Shown: positions 1 through 6,253, counted from the first letter of the stretch. The stretch is DNA of 8,186 nucleotides from a bacterium (GCA_021779435.1 JAJYAR010000095.1:1-8186), one strand, 5' to 3'. Notes: generated by a model not told the origin, from the sequence alone. Numbers and translations are program-made.

Positions 1-380
1 TCGGCGAATTCGAGCAGCGTGGCATTGCGCTCCTGTCGCTGGGCAAGGGTGAAGGGACGTCGGTAATACGCCGCGTTCCTCCAGTAGCGCGGGTCAGGCG
101 GGGACCCGGGCTTGATGGCCATCAATCGCGCCTCGAGCCGGTCGAGCGCGGCACCGAGGCGGAGGTGACGATGGACTTCGTCCGGAAGCCCCGCCGCGCG
201 GAGTGTCGCGGCATCACCGGACTTCAATGCGGCGAGTAAGGCAGCGTCACTGATTGCGGTGGCAGGAGTCGAAGACGGCACCGACGCGACCGTCCGAGGT
301 GCCGACTGTGGCCACACGAGCACACCGAGAATTGCGTTCGCAGCAATCGAGCAGAGGAGAATCGTCGTCGACCGCTTCAT
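1..380 (-). CDS. Exported helical protein of unknown function, paralogue of its upstream neighbour (partial)
   Basis: I do not recognise a named family. The frame is open from ATG at 380-378 to the window edge, giving 126 residues with the C-terminus missing. Residues 1-22 form a short basic start (MKRS) followed by a hydrophobic segment, read as a signal peptide or N-terminal membrane anchor. A Ser/Thr/Pro/Ala-rich linker (about 25-45) and then predicted helices follow. It aligns almost along its whole visible length with the gene just upstream (384-1646): both start MK with a hydrophobic segment containing AAN, share VASV near residues 31-36, an AAG.P.E..R.L stretch near 62-75, and PDPR(Y/W)WRN near residues 95-102. 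This is therefore a tandem duplicate. The ATG lies 3 bases past the upstream stop, so co-transcription and translational coupling are likely. No Shine-Dalgarno sequence is visible; the coding strand there is pyrimidine-rich. Role unknown; a periplasmic or envelope location is inferred from the N-terminus only. Confidence 0.75.
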   Translation of the reverse strand, partial: MKRSTTILLCSIAANAILGVLVWPQSAPRTVASVPSSTPATAISDAALLAALKSGDAATLRAAGLPDEVHRHLRLGAALDRLEARLMAIKPGSPPDPRYWRNAAYYRRPFTLAQRQERNATLLEFA

Positions 381-383
381 GGC

Positions 384-1646
384 TCAGGAGGACGGCGGGT
401 TGGCCGCAGGCGCGGGGGGCGGCGTCGCAGGAGACCACGGCTGATTGTGACGGAGGTTGATCGCGTTAGGACCAAGCGTGCTGCTGGCCGAAGGCGAGGT
501 CGAATAACGGAGGCCGCGTCCGAGGTTGGATACCCAGTTTGGCCGGCGGGCATAGGCATCGGCAGCCTCGGCCCCGAGAATCGCTGCGAGATCCTGGCGC
601 GCTCTCACGGCGAGTGCCTGCACGTCGGCGTTCGGGCCCCTCTCGTCCGCAGGGTTCGGGGGAATGCGTTGTGATTCCGTGGCGTAGCGTTCGCGCAGCT
701 CGATGACCCGCTCGACCGTGTCGGGCGGCAGCCCGAGCCGCTGCTGGAGCGCGCCGACATCGTACCGGTCCTGATCGACGAGTTTTTGCAGGGTGGCGAA
801 GCGCTCGGGTCCGAGTGTCTCCCGGATGTGGTCGTAGCGCTGCCGGGTGTCGTCGAGACTGGCCTGAAGCTGCTCGAGATCGCCGAACACCGGCCCGAGC
901 CGGTCGGGGGGGAATCGCCTGTCATGCTCCAGGAACTCGGACGTGAGCACGCGCCAGTCGTCCTCTGACTCAATCCCGGGCCCGAAACGCTCCATAGCGT
1001 TGACGGACGATCGTTCATACCGGCCTCGTTCCTCAGGCGTGAGCAACTCGGCAATTTGGGCTTGGTACCGGGCCCTGAGCTCAGCGGCTCGTTTGTCTTC
1101 GGACTGGAGCGGACTCAAACCTGCAGTGTCGAAGAGATACCGGACTTCGGCTTGGAGGTCCTTTTCCAGCCGGAGAATAGCCTCGCGCTTTGCTGTCGGT
1201 AGGAACGCGAGCCGCGTTTCAGTCTCGCCGGTGAGCGACGCGCCTTCGCCGTAAAGCGCCGTGAGCGCATCCGACATCTCGCGTTCGGCGAGCGCGATGG
1301 ACCGTCGTTGCTCGGGCGGAACCGGTTTCCCGTAGCCGATGGTATTCCGCCACCAGCGCGGATCGGGCTGTGGCGGAGGCACCGCTGCCCGGAGCTTCGC
1401 CTGATAACGCTCGAATGTGAATCCCGCCACGAGCCTTCGCGCGGTTTCCTCAGGCACGCCCGCGGCTACGAGCGCCGCGAAATCGTGCGCCTCGAGCGCA
1501 TGCCGAAGTGCGGACCGCTCGGCGGGCGCTTTCGGCGAGACGGAGGCGACGGGCTCGGCCGCGTTCCGCGAAGCGCTCCACAGTGTGAGACCGATCACGA
1601 CATTCGCCGCGAGTGACGCGCAGATCAGCAACGTGGCGGGCTTCAT
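384..1646 (-). CDS. Exported, mostly helical protein of unknown function (weakly Spy/CpxP-like pattern)
   Basis: This is a 420-residue protein read from ATG at 1646-1644. The frame stays open to 1832, but that extension would overlap the pectate lyase gene and put 62 non-signal-like residues before a clear N-terminal hydrophobic segment (residues 4-23), so the internal ATG is preferred. After the segment come a linker (25-43), a charged helical region, the motif PDPRWWRN at 94-101, and two stretches with a similar layout: GLSPLQ at 176-181 leading to LLTPEERGRY at 201-210, and GLPPDT at 305-310 leading to AAILGAEAADAY at 354-365. The LTPEER-type motif after a long charged helix recalls periplasmic Spy/CpxP or heavy-metal-sensor-like proteins, but I cannot assign the family. 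The tail (about 385-420) is rich in Pro, Ala and Ser and looks disordered. The Cys at residue 9 is not in a usable lipobox. No clear ribosome binding site is seen. The gene forms a tandem pair with the paralogue at 1-380. Confidence 0.8.
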   Translation of the reverse strand: MKPATLLICASLAANVVIGLTLWSASRNAAEPVASVSPKAPAERSALRHALEAHDFAALVAAGVPEETARRLVAGFTFERYQAKLRAAVPPPQPDPRWWRNTIGYGKPVPPEQRRSIALAEREMSDALTALYGEGASLTGETETRLAFLPTAKREAILRLEKDLQAEVRYLFDTAGLSPLQSEDKRAAELRARYQAQIAELLTPEERGRYERSSVNAMERFGPGIESEDDWRVLTSEFLEHDRRFPPDRLGPVFGDLEQLQASLDDTRQRYDHIRETLGPERFATLQKLVDQDRYDVGALQQRLGLPPDTVERVIELRERYATESQRIPPNPADERGPNADVQALAVRARQDLAAILGAEAADAYARRPNWVSNLGRGLRYSTSPSASSTLGPNAINLRHNQPWSPATPPPAPAANPPSS

Positions 1647-1754
1647 CGGTTTGTCGGCGTGCAACAAGAGAGCAGGACTGACCCACTGGCAATCGTTTCC
1701 CCGGCTTCGAACCAGCGCGCTGGGGACTGTATGTACCGGAGACAAGGGACAGCG

Positions 1755-1782
1755 CGCTCCACCTTCACCGCCGGGTGGAGCG
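1755..1782 (-). terminator. Hairpin just after the pectate lyase stop codon
   Basis: A perfect 9-bp inverted repeat (CGCTCCACC at 1755-1763, GGTGGAGCG at 1774-1782) encloses a 10-base loop. On the minus strand it starts 6 bases after the TAG of the lyase gene, the usual place for a terminator or a 3'-end stabilising stem. No T-run follows it (the minus strand continues CGCTGTCCCTTG), so it is not a standard intrinsic terminator. It could be a weak or factor-assisted terminator, or simply an mRNA stem. Confidence 0.4.
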
Positions 1783-1788
1783 TCCGTG

Positions 1789-4209
1789 CTACCGAACTTC
1801 GTACACTTCGGCGATACCGACGCCGGTGGCATTTGCCGCGTCGCGGAGTTGCAGGGTGTACGAACCTGCGGTGAGTGTCAGGAGCAGGGCCGCCTCTTTC
1901 GAGCTGGCGAAATCGAAGGCGCCCACGCCGGTGCCCGCGGCCTGGAGCTCCGAAACCGGCGTCGCGCCGGATTGCCAGTCGTCGTTCCGTGCGATGCTCG
2001 TGCCGTCTGCGGTGAACAGCTCGATCGTCGGATCGGTGAGTGTATTCGAGATCCCGTACCGCGTCAGCGACGAGCCGCCGCCGCGGAGCAGGACCTTCAC
2101 CGGGCCGTCGCCGGCGACCACGAAGCCCAGCACGAGCAGTCCCTCTCCCGCCTCCACCTGGCCGCGGGCGGAAAGATTTGTGAACCGGACTCCGGCGGTC
2201 GTCGGGCTTGCCCCCGCATCATAGAACTCCACCAGCGCCACGCCGGAGACGTCCGCCGTCGCGCAGTGAACTGTGAGCCCACCCTTTGACGCGAAGCCCA
2301 CGAGCCCGGCATCACGGTAGCCCGCCGGGTTGAGGCTCGAGTCGAACGCTCCAACGTACCTCGCCGCGGGGGTGAGTGCGCCGGAAAGATCATTGGTCTC
2401 GGCCAGCAGGTCCGCGCCGCGGAATATCCGCAGCGTGGGGACGAGCAGCGCGTTGGTGACGCCGAAGCTGGCGAGCGTCGGGCCGATCGCGCGGACCAGC
2501 ATGGGAAGCGTGCCGTTGCCGTCGATGACGGCCCCTGCGATCAGTGGTTGCGCCGCGGAAACGCTTCCGCGCACGGAGACATTGCTGAGCCGGGCGGGGT
2601 AGGAGCTGGAGCGCGGGTGGCTGACGTCGATCAGATTTGTCGAGCCGCTCCAGGCGGGATCGTTGATCCTCAGCACGCGCGGCGGTCCGCTGGTGGCGTC
2701 GCCCACCCGTGCCGCGATGCTGGTGCCGGCGTCGTACGAGGTGTCGTTGATGGCGGCGACCTGGTAGAAATCCGCGCCGGCGACCGGGGCGACATCGGTG
2801 AAGCGCGTGTCGGCGATCCGCGCGCCCACGGCGGTGAAGGGACCGCTGGCGGCCGTGGCCCGCAGCACGTAGTACTCCGTCGCGCCGGCGGACGGCGTCC
2901 AGCTGAGTTCGATCTGTCCCGCGGCGTTCCGGATGGCCGCGACGTTGGTCGGCGCCGAAGGCGCGGCGGGCGAGTCGAAGCAGCCGAGCCCGGAGAGATC
3001 GCTGCCGGGGGCGAGATGCATGAAAGTGAAAGTCGGCAGATTGCGGGCCGGGCCGCGTGTCGCGGTCATCTGCGTCGCATCGAGGCTGAGAAAATACGTC
3101 GCGTCGACAGTCACGCCCGGTCGCGTCCACGAATTGTCAGTGACGTTCTCCGGCGGGTTGTTGTCGTTCTCGATTGTGATGCCCGAGTACGCGAGGTTCT
3201 GGTGCAGCACCTCGCGGAAGCCGGGAATGTCGGCCGCCATGTCGCTGGTCCTCTCCAGCATGTTGTAGTTGCCGCTGCTGTTTCCGTAGGCGGAATTGTG
3301 CGTCCAGGTCGCCGACTTCCCGGGCTGATGGTTGGCGTAGAAACCGTGGGCGGCGTTGTCGGCTGACAGGCAGTAGCGGACGGTGTGTGCCGGGACGGGG
3401 CTGGGAGGCACGGTGGCCGGGTCGGCGCCGAAGCCGCCGATCTTGAACCCGTTCGAGTCGCCGCCGGCGCGCATGTCGTAGGCCCAGCAATGGTCGAAGG
3501 TGTTCGCGCCCGGGGAACTGATGCAGTCGTAGCCGTCATCGCTGTTGTTCCAGGAGCGGCAGTAGCGGAAGACGACCCCGTTGCCATGAGCGCCGAAACC
3601 ATCGGTGTTGCCGACCGAGGCGCTGGTGGAGCCGATGTTGTTGTAGGCATCGCAGCGCGTGCACGAACCCCGCGAACGGTTGGTGAAGTAGAACCCGTTC
3701 GCGGCGTTGTCGCGGGCCACGCAGTCGTAGAAATCGCAGGACGCCGCGCTTCCATCGATCCGGAAGCACTCGGATTGTTTTTGTGCGCCGACCTGCACGC
3801 CGGTGACATGAAAGCCGGTGATGCTGATGCCTCCGGCCGTGATATGGAACCCGCAGACCCGGCGGTTCGTGGGCACGGACGCGAAGTCAAATAGCGGGGT
3901 CTCGCCGGGGTACGCGGCCCAGGAGATGCCTGCCTTGTTGAACCGGTGCACGTAGTTGTAGTTGGCGTCCGTCGCCGCGATGGTGAACGTGCTGTAGGTG
4001 CCGCCGCGGACGTACACGGTGTCGCCGGTCGAGACGGCGGCCTGCGCTCGCATGAGCGTGGCGAAAGGAGCGGTGACCGTGCCGGGATCGGCATCGTTGC
4101 CGGTTGGCGCCACGTAGAATGCGGCTGCGGCGGCGTACGGAGCCGCGGTTACGACGGCGGCGAATATGCCGCTGAGGCGCAGCCGGCGCGCGGGAAAGGT
4201 GAATCGCAT
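1789..4209 (-). CDS. Secreted pectate lyase, polysaccharide lyase family 9 type, with FN3-like and duplicated C-terminal modules
   Basis: The 806-residue protein would cleave polygalacturonate by calcium-dependent beta-elimination outside the cell. Residues 1-30 form a signal peptide (basic MRFTFPARRLRL, then an Ala-rich core). The catalytic region (about 31-412) opens with FYVAPTGNDADPGT and YVRGGTY, typical of parallel beta-helix lyases. In PL9 enzymes such as Erwinia Pel9A, calcium is bound by four Asp residues and a Lys acts as base. Matching residues are visible: D203 (NTDGF), D224, D225 and D228 (NSDDGYD) with exactly the Pel9A spacing in the last three, and K256 in NGFKIGG. An FN3-like domain follows (about 414-503), then two related modules of about 130 residues (537-667 and 674-806), sharing RLSN(V/L)S-type openings, LVR or LLRG, an FGV/YGI turn, VGAFD, and an (A/V)EFY or AEVYE end. 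The ATG at 4209-4207 is chosen because it starts the signal peptide; the frame is open 150 bases further upstream. No Shine-Dalgarno is visible and the start lies inside a hairpin. PL9 assignment is strong; exact substrate specificity cannot be read from sequence. Confidence 0.87.
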   Translation of the reverse strand: MRFTFPARRLRLSGIFAAVVTAAPYAAAAAFYVAPTGNDADPGTVTAPFATLMRAQAAVSTGDTVYVRGGTYSTFTIAATDANYNYVHRFNKAGISWAAYPGETPLFDFASVPTNRRVCGFHITAGGISITGFHVTGVQVGAQKQSECFRIDGSAASCDFYDCVARDNAANGFYFTNRSRGSCTRCDAYNNIGSTSASVGNTDGFGAHGNGVVFRYCRSWNNSDDGYDCISSPGANTFDHCWAYDMRAGGDSNGFKIGGFGADPATVPPSPVPAHTVRYCLSADNAAHGFYANHQPGKSATWTHNSAYGNSSGNYNMLERTSDMAADIPGFREVLHQNLAYSGITIENDNNPPENVTDNSWTRPGVTVDATYFLSLDATQMTATRGPARNLPTFTFMHLAPGSDLSGLGCFDSPAAPSAPTNVAAIRNAAGQIELSWTPSAGATEYYVLRATAASGPFTAVGARIADTRFTDVAPVAGADFYQVAAINDTSYDAGTSIAARVGDATSGPPRVLRINDPAWSGSTNLIDVSHPRSSSYPARLSNVSVRGSVSAAQPLIAGAVIDGNGTLPMLVRAIGPTLASFGVTNALLVPTLRIFRGADLLAETNDLSGALTPAARYVGAFDSSLNPAGYRDAGLVGFASKGGLTVHCATADVSGVALVEFYDAGASPTTAGVRFTNLSARGQVEAGEGLLVLGFVVAGDGPVKVLLRGGGSSLTRYGISNTLTDPTIELFTADGTSIARNDDWQSGATPVSELQAAGTGVGAFDFASSKEAALLLTLTAGSYTLQLRDAANATGVGIAEVYEVR

Positions 4210-4266
4210 CGAGCGTCGATGCTTTTGAGACGGTGCCGGTTTGAACAGGGTAAACCGTGTCTCAAA
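4206..4266 (-). promoter_or_regulatory. Folded mRNA leader of the pectate lyase gene, start codon inside a hairpin
   Basis: Two adjacent inverted repeats fill the end of the leader. The upstream one (4224-4266) has 8-bp outer arms (TTTGAGAC at 4224-4231, GTCTCAAA at 4259-4266) and 6-bp inner arms (CGGTTT at 4237-4242, AAACCG at 4252-4257) around a 9-base loop. The downstream one is a perfect 7-bp stem with a 3-base loop, GCATCGAGCGTCGATGC at 4206-4222, and it contains the ATG (4209-4207). No T-run follows either stem. The fold is directly visible; control of translation by masking the start codon, or binding of a regulator to the DNA palindromes, is inference. No known riboswitch is recognised. 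Confidence 0.45.
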
Positions 4267-4349
4267 TTGCCGTACACAATGCCCGCTCAGGGCACGGAGC
4301 GGTCGGCCTCTAGGAATGATTGGACGCAGCCGGCATGAACGCAGACGCG

Positions 4350-4380
4350 ACCAAGGCATCGCAGATAGATCTGCTCCTAC
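4350..4380 (-). repeat. REP-like palindromic repeat, copy 1
   Basis: Read on the minus strand this copy begins GTAGGAG and contains the palindrome GCAGATCTATCTGC, followed by GATGCC. It matches the copy at 4455-4485 at 30 of 31 positions, the one difference lying in the palindrome centre (4368 versus 4473). A 5' GTAG next to a short imperfect palindrome is the known signature of REP sequences mobilised by REP-associated tyrosine transposases (RAYTs). Confidence 0.7.
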
Positions 4381-4398
4381 CTGCAGAGTGGCTATCCT

Positions 4399-4422
4399 GT
4401 AGGAGAAAATTCATTTGCGACC
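4399..4422 (+). repeat. REP-like palindromic repeat, copy 2, inverted and diverged
   Basis: This copy lies on the plus strand, opposite to its two neighbours. It keeps the same architecture, GTAGGAG then AAAT-TC-ATTT in place of AGAT-CT-ATCT, then GCGACC, but the stem bases differ in a paired way: G in AGAT becomes A and the matching C in ATCT becomes T, so pairing is preserved. The head-to-tail mixture of orientations resembles the clustered REP units (BIMEs) of other bacteria. Confidence 0.6.
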
Positions 4423-4454
4423 CGCTGCGGCCCGCGCCTGCCATTGTCGAGACC

Positions 4455-4485
4455 ACCAAGGCATCGCAGATAAATCTGCTCCTAC
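4455..4485 (-). repeat. REP-like palindromic repeat, copy 3
   Basis: This is a near-identical copy of 4350-4380 in the same orientation, 105 bases away, with palindrome GCAGATTTATCTGC on the minus strand. It starts 26 bases after the chemoreceptor stop codon, so its stem is the first clear structure in the 3' untranslated region of that mRNA and may protect or end the transcript. That role is inference. Confidence 0.7.
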
Positions 4486-4511
4486 CGGGGCGGCTGCCTC
4501 GCAGGCGCAAA

Positions 4512-6077
4512 TCACCGCCGGGCAAAATGCTCGTCGGAGAAATTGTCTTCGTGTGTCCGGCTTCCGGGCGCTCCGCCGCTGACAACCGACCGGTGTGGCG
4601 CGGCATGCCGGGGCAGGGCGGCAGAGGAGAGGGACGCCGGCTTGGGTTTTTCATTGGCGCCGACCAGCCGGAGCAGCGAATCGGTGGTGTGGTCGGCGGA
4701 GGCGGCCTGGGCGGTGAGCTCCTCGGAGGCGCTGGCTGCCTCCTCGGCGTTCGCTGCGGTCGTCTGGGTCACCCGATCCATTTCGGTGATGGTGCCGAGC
4801 ACCTGATCGACGCCCTTCGTCTGCTCGGAATTTGCCTGCGCGATTTCGGCGATGACGCCATCCACCTCGCGGACACGTCCGACGATCTGCTCGAGGCTGG
4901 CCACGACCTTGTCGCTGAGGACTGCGCCCTGTTCGCTGCGCTGGATCGAATCCTCGATGCTGGTTGCGGTTTCCTTGGCGGCCTGGGCGGACCGTTGCGC
5001 AAGGCCGCGGACCTCCTCTGCGACGACGGCGAAGCCAAGTCCGGCCTCGCCCGCGCGAGCGGCTTCGACGGCCGCGTTCAGGGCGAGGATGTTGGTTTGG
5101 AACGCGATCTCATCGATCGTCTTGATGATCTTGGCGATGCTGCCGCTCGACTGCTTGATGTTGGACATCGCGGCGGCCATGGCCTGCATGTCGGCGGCGC
5201 CCGTTTCGGCCACCTGACGCGCCTGACGCGTCAGCTCCTGCGCGTGAGAGGCGTGCTCCGCATTGTGCTTCGCCATGCTGGCAATTTCCTCCAGGGCGGC
5301 GCTGTTCTGCTCCAGCGTTGCCGCCTGCTCGCTCGAGGATTGGGCAAGCGACTGGCTCGCCGAGCTGATCTCACCGGCGGCGGCGGCGAGCTGGCGCGAT
5401 CCCTCATGCAGCTGTCCGGCGACCTCATGCAGGGCCTTGTTTGTCCCCCGGATGATGATGAAGGCCACCGCGGCACTCGCGAGGAGTGCGCACGCGACAC
5501 CGGCGGGGAGAAGCCGTTTGCTGGAACGGATGGCAGTGCCGGCGACGGCGCGCTGTTCGGTTGCGGCGGACTGGTTGTAGTCGACGAGCGCACGCAGGGC
5601 GCCGGTGTAGGCGGAGTAGGTGGCGTAGAACTTGCCCTCCAGAAGGGCGGTGGCGTCGTCGGTCTTTTTCTCGCGGCTGAGCTTCAGGACCGCGTTGCGC
5701 TCGTCCCGGTAAAGGACGCGCAGCGTCGTTGCCGTTTTGTAGAGTTCCTGCGCCCTTGCGGTGGAAAGGTGCTTCTCGAGCTCGGTGTACAGCCCGGTGA
5801 GCTGGTCGGACGTGGCGGTCATCGTCTTCTCGATCGCCTTTTCCCGGTCGGCGTTCTCCGTGACCACGTGCTGGGTGGTGTTGATGAAGTTCTCCTTCAC
5901 CAATGACTCGATCTGGCCGAGGAGGACGATGCTCGGCACGGACCGGTCCAGGACAACCGCCGTCGACGCGTCGATTTGCGCGAGGCGGAAGTAAGTGACG
6001 GCTCCGACCGCCGCGATGATTGCAACGATCAGCGAGAAACCAAACGAGATGCGCCGGCCAATGGTCCAACGGGTCAT
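4512..6077 (-). CDS. Methyl-accepting chemotaxis protein with four-helix-bundle-type sensor and reduced HAMP
   Basis: This 521-residue inner-membrane receptor would relay ligand binding to the CheA kinase through CheW and so bias flagellar rotation. Membrane segment 1 is about residues 10-30 and segment 2 about 189-209. The stretch between them (31-188) is an all-helical, charged sensor resembling the 4HB_MCP class, including the [11 protein letters not shown]...[14 protein letters not shown] part near 125-157. The cytoplasmic signalling coiled coil runs from about 225 to 470, with the highly conserved CheA/CheW-contacting tip at about 323-344 ([20 protein letters not shown]). Potential methylation sites are the Glu/Gln-rich helices on both sides (for example [11 protein letters not shown] near 247-257). 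Only about 15-20 residues separate segment 2 from the coiled coil, too few for a full HAMP domain of about 50. The C-terminus ends in a flexible tail without an NWETF-type CheR-binding pentapeptide. ATG at 6077-6075 fits the N-terminal membrane helix. The ligand is unknown. Confidence 0.95.
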   Translation of the reverse strand: MTRWTIGRRISFGFSLIVAIIAAVGAVTYFRLAQIDASTAVVLDRSVPSIVLLGQIESLVKENFINTTQHVVTENADREKAIEKTMTATSDQLTGLYTELEKHLSTARAQELYKTATTLRVLYRDERNAVLKLSREKKTDDATALLEGKFYATYSAYTGALRALVDYNQSAATEQRAVAGTAIRSSKRLLPAGVACALLASAAVAFIIIRGTNKALHEVAGQLHEGSRQLAAAAGEISSASQSLAQSSSEQAATLEQNSAALEEIASMAKHNAEHASHAQELTRQARQVAETGAADMQAMAAAMSNIKQSSGSIAKIIKTIDEIAFQTNILALNAAVEAARAGEAGLGFAVVAEEVRGLAQRSAQAAKETATSIEDSIQRSEQGAVLSDKVVASLEQIVGRVREVDGVIAEIAQANSEQTKGVDQVLGTITEMDRVTQTTAANAEEAASASEELTAQAASADHTTDSLLRLVGANEKPKPASLSSAALPRHAAPHRSVVSGGAPGSRTHEDNFSDEHFARR

Positions 6078-6083
6078 AGGGAG

Positions 6084-6110
6084 CTTTCGGCTCCGCGGCG
6101 CGGTTCTTGA
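6084..6110 (-). promoter_or_regulatory. Candidate sigma-28 (FliA-type) promoter of the chemoreceptor gene
   Basis: On the minus strand TCAA (6110-6107) is followed after 15 bases by GCCGAAAG (6091-6084), close to the flagellar/chemotaxis sigma consensus TAAA-N15-GCCGATAA with correct spacing. The -10-like box ends 6 bases before the ATG, so transcription would begin at or near the start codon and give an almost leaderless mRNA. An overlapping 5-bp hairpin (GGAGC/GCTCC, 6080-6094) offers another reading: a leader stem that hides a GGAG motif. The function fits, but one match can occur by chance. Confidence 0.35.
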
Positions 6111-6196
6111 GGGGGGAAGTTACCTATGGCGTGCGGCCTGCCGTGGCGTGAAAGTCGGACTCAAGCGCGGGCGCATCGCATTCACCTTGTGCTGAG

Positions 6197-6231
6197 CAAA
6201 AAAAGCCCTGCGCCGGTGGAGCGCAGGGCTT
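6197..6231 (-). terminator. Intrinsic terminator of ppdK
   Basis: A perfect 11-bp GC-rich stem (AAGCCCTGCGC at 6203-6213, GCGCAGGGCTT at 6221-6231) with a 7-base loop is followed on the minus strand by an uninterrupted run of T, encoded by the A run at 6198-6204. It starts 22 bases after the ppdK stop codon. No T-run follows on the plus strand, so it acts in one direction only. It separates ppdK from the chemoreceptor gene. Confidence 0.93.
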
Positions 6232-6253
6232 GAGAAACGGGCGGAGCCGGCGG

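Larger units (their letters stand above)
4210..4511. other. 302-base non-coding spacer between chemoreceptor and pectate lyase genes
   Basis: No convincing gene is present. Going from the chemoreceptor stop towards the lyase start, it holds three REP-like palindromes (4455-4485, 4399-4422, 4350-4380), an inverted repeat with 6-bp arms (CCGCTC at 4283-4288, GAGCGG at 4297-4302), and the folded lyase leader (4206-4266). The lyase promoter should lie here, probably between the last REP copy and the leader stem, but I find no pair of boxes good enough to call. The chemoreceptor has no recognisable T-tailed terminator; the REP stems are the only structures after its stop. Confidence 0.7.

Noticed and set aside
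1611..1646. Lipoprotein signal in the tandem exported proteins (Cys at residue 9 or 10)
   Set aside because: The residue before Cys is Ile or Leu rather than Gly, Ala or Ser, and the Cys lies at the start of the hydrophobic core, not after it.
1675..1700. ECF-sigma-like promoter before the exported protein (GGAAAC, 16 bases, GTCC on the minus strand)
   Set aside because: The spacing is acceptable but the boxes are short and degenerate, and no ECF sigma gene is visible nearby. Too weak to annotate.
1647..1832. Longer N-terminus (62 extra residues) for the exported protein
   Set aside because: It would overlap the end of the lyase gene and run through its 3' hairpin, and would bury the hydrophobic N-terminal segment that aligns with the start of the paralogue at 380.
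1417..2289. A 290-codon plus-strand frame spanning the gap between the lyase and the exported protein
   Set aside because: It is antisense to two better supported genes, has no initiation signal, and its composition is that of a shadow frame.
4210..4359. Longer N-terminus (50 extra residues) for the pectate lyase
   Set aside because: It would place an Arg-rich, non-conserved stretch before a well-formed signal peptide and would begin inside a REP element.
4350..4485. Possible CRISPR-like direct repeats
   Set aside because: Only two near-identical copies 105 bases apart, with an inverted relative between them and no regular spacers. The GTAGGAG palindrome explains them better as REP elements.
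4486..4511. Possible chemoreceptor terminator (GCCTGCGAGGC on the minus strand)
   Set aside because: The stem is only 4 bp and no T-run follows, so termination there is not supported.
4320..5906. A 528-codon open frame on the plus strand antisense to the chemoreceptor
   Set aside because: It is Gly/Leu/Arg-rich with no recognisable domain and lies opposite a gene with unmistakable conserved motifs. Long antisense frames are expected in GC-rich DNA.
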